A stretch of 6,060 bases of DNA from Acidobacteriota bacterium (lineage in GTDB: Bacteria > Acidobacteriota > Terriglobia > Terriglobales > Acidobacteriaceae): the NCBI GenBank assembly GCA_003225595.1, contig QIAR01000448.1:1-6060 (forward strand), in the 5' to 3' direction. A program made the translations under genes and the position numbers. Under the pieces are notes generated by a model that saw nothing but the letters and a program-made list of their open reading frames with translations, was not told the origin of the DNA and searched no databases. Each line of letters opens with the position of its first letter. Within the stretch, counting starts at the first letter, position 1. This document shows positions 5,282 to 6,060 of this stretch, in pieces.

Positions 5282-5527
5282 TCAGCAGTTCTCCGGTTTC
5301 TTCATCGTAGCATCCGAGTCTGCTTCGATAGTGACATCGACGTGCGCTCCGGGTTTCAGACGCGCTTTCTCACCCTTTTCATCAGTTACTGTGTTCTCGA
5401 TGCGAATTTCTCGATATAGATGGTCAGCGCCTTCAATGCCGATTTGTGCCTTCTCAGGTTCGCTCGGAACAACCGGCTTGATGACCTGTTCGACGGTACC
5501 AGGCAGCTTTCTTCGTTTCTTACTCAT
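5282..5527 (-). CDS. Conserved-type small protein of unknown function, 81 residues
   Basis: 81 residues from the ATG at 5527, chosen because GGAG lies 5 bases before it; an upstream in-frame ATG at 5578 would add 17 unconvincing residues. The N-terminus is strongly basic (MSKKRRKLPGTVEQVIKPV). Then come AQIGIEGADHLYREIRIENT (28-46), DEKGEKARLKPGAHVDVTIE (49-68) and a charged tail with a terminal cysteine. The alternation of strands and the GxxVxVTIEAD pattern suggest a small beta-rich domain. There is no signal peptide or membrane segment, so it is probably cytoplasmic. I recall close relatives (LPGTVEKIIK..., KAQIxVEGAExLYKEIRIEN) as hypothetical proteins in Acidobacteria, with no function known to me. 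It follows the XRE-like gene on the same strand after 259 bases. The regular composition and strong start argue that it is functional. Confidence 0.85.
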   Translation of the reverse strand: MSKKRRKLPGTVEQVIKPVVPSEPEKAQIGIEGADHLYREIRIENTVTDEKGEKARLKPGAHVDVTIEADSDATMKKPENC

Positions 5528-5786
5528 GGCCGCTCCAGCGCATGGCCGCTGCAGAAGAGGGAATACGTGTGACGGCATTCTAGAAGAGCTGTCGCGAGTG
5601 GCCGTGGATTCGCAGACGGACCATTCGCAATTGCATGCGGCGTAAAAGCCGATGAAAGCATTGAACGTTCAAAGCTCCTTTGGATTGGGAACGGGCGGAT
5701 TGACGCAATTGGGAAGAAGCTCACGGACATGATCGAAACCCGAGGCCGAACAAGATTGCTGAGGGGCTCGCAGGAAATCGCAAGGT
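5528..5786. other. Gap between the XRE-like gene and the 81-residue gene, with an unexplained plus-strand open frame
   Basis: No accepted gene lies here. On the plus strand an open frame runs from 5573 to 5947. Its first 70 codons (up to the XRE-like stop) read like an ordinary protein (GRGFADGPFAIACGVKADE, then LLWIGNGRIDAIGKKLTDMI) but lack a good start and match no family I recognise. Beyond 5786 it is antisense to the XRE-like gene and poor in quality. It may be the remnant of a lost gene or chance. Confidence 0.3.
5533..5536 (-). promoter_or_regulatory. Ribosome binding site of the 81-residue gene
   Basis: GGAG on the minus strand, 5 bases before the ATG at 5527. It favours this start over the ATG at 5578. 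Confidence 0.5.
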
Positions 5787-6060
5787 TCACTCCGTCCAGT
5801 TGGACATTCTCCAGCGCGGCGGAATCCCGTACCACGAGAGGAGTTCATTCAGCCTGCACTTGTAAACACGCGCCAGCGTGTACAGCCGATGAACGCTGGG
5901 AATTATCTTTTTCGTTTCGATGTCGTGCAATCGACTGGGCGGGATGACGAAGGCTGGGTTGCGAAGCTCCCGTGCCAAACTCAGACTGGCAGTGTGCACA
6001 TCCCGGAGAGTGAGGTCGAAGCTCAGTCGACGAGCGCGGAGATGCTGCCCCGGTTTTGGC
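5787..6060 (-). CDS. XRE-like helix-turn-helix regulator, C-terminal 90 residues (start beyond right edge)
   Basis: The minus-strand frame is open from the right edge to TGA at 5787-5789. Visible residues 4-75 are a lambda-repressor-like DNA-binding domain: GQHLRARRLSFDLTLRDVHT, AFVIPPSRLHDIETKKIIPS (the recognition-helix region and the usual DIE...PS turn), then VHRLYTLARVYKCRLNELLSWYG. The long insert ARELRNPAFVI between helices is typical of an acidobacterial subgroup of XRE regulators in which LLxWYGI marks the end of the DNA-binding domain. Only 12 residues follow (IPPRWRMSNWTE) where family members I recall continue for 100 or more. It is therefore either a short variant or a C-terminally truncated gene. 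The true start probably lies only a few codons beyond the edge, since LRARR is normally near the N-terminus. Its target is unknown; nearby candidates are its own promoter and the 81-residue gene. Confidence 0.75.
   Translation of the reverse strand, partial: PKPGQHLRARRLSFDLTLRDVHTASLSLARELRNPAFVIPPSRLHDIETKKIIPSVHRLYTLARVYKCRLNELLSWYGIPPRWRMSNWTE

Noticed and set aside
5524..5835. 103-residue minus-strand open frame between the XRE-like and the 81-residue gene
   Set aside because: It starts inside the XRE-like gene in another frame, lacks a ribosome binding site, and does not look like the missing C-terminal part of that regulator.
1..6060. CRISPR array, tRNA, rRNA, transposase or prophage signals
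   Set aside because: No regularly spaced long repeats, no cloverleaf-like or conserved rRNA strings, and no DDE or integrase motif were found on either strand by eye.

Overview
The window looks like chromosomal DNA of a soil-type acidobacterium (Acidobacteriota, class Terriglobia or close). This rests on recognising protein families, not on a marker gene. The indicators are a secreted HEAT-repeat protein, a hypothetical exported protein carrying the string EGEMWVHETQRRLVRLRG, an OmpA protein with the N-terminal domain NVKVVSRTTKAVNYRHR, a helix-turn-helix regulator with SRLHDIETKKIIPSVHRLY, a small LPGTVEQVIK protein, and the C-terminal end of an Oar-like TonB-dependent receptor. These were recognised from memory; no search was run.

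Layout. Minus strand, 1-1661: two co-oriented genes for exported proteins, 46 bases apart. The upstream one is an intact 282-residue protein of unknown function (813-1661). The downstream one is a HEAT-repeat protein (1-766), which runs off the left edge and carries an apparent one-base deletion near 110-116. Next comes a divergent intergenic region of about 500 bases (1662-2169) with a perfect 16-base dyad (1841-1856), an 8-base direct repeat and a small hairpin. Plus strand, 2170-3939: a 36-residue zinc-ribbon-like miniprotein with a strong ribosome binding site, then a 536-residue OmpA-family envelope protein with a long Ala/Gln/Glu-rich coiled coil.

From 3940 to about 5240 I find no intact gene. 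On the plus strand there are three apparent remnants in a row: a lysine-led membrane segment whose frame breaks, the C-terminal ~100 residues of a SagB-type nitroreductase, and a short frameshifted C-terminal piece of a TonB-dependent receptor. I read this as a zone of gene decay. On the minus strand at the right end are an intact 81-residue conserved-type small protein (5282-5527) and the C-terminal 90 residues of an XRE-like regulator (5787 to the right edge) that ends sooner than its family normally does.

How the genes may work together: the intact genes point to the cell envelope (two exported proteins, one peptidoglycan-binding OmpA protein) plus regulation (XRE-like protein, zinc-ribbon miniprotein). 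Nothing here forms a recognisable defence, CRISPR, biosynthetic or mobile system. The most interesting points are the overlooked zinc-ribbon gene, the palindrome in the divergent promoter region, and the run of decayed genes.
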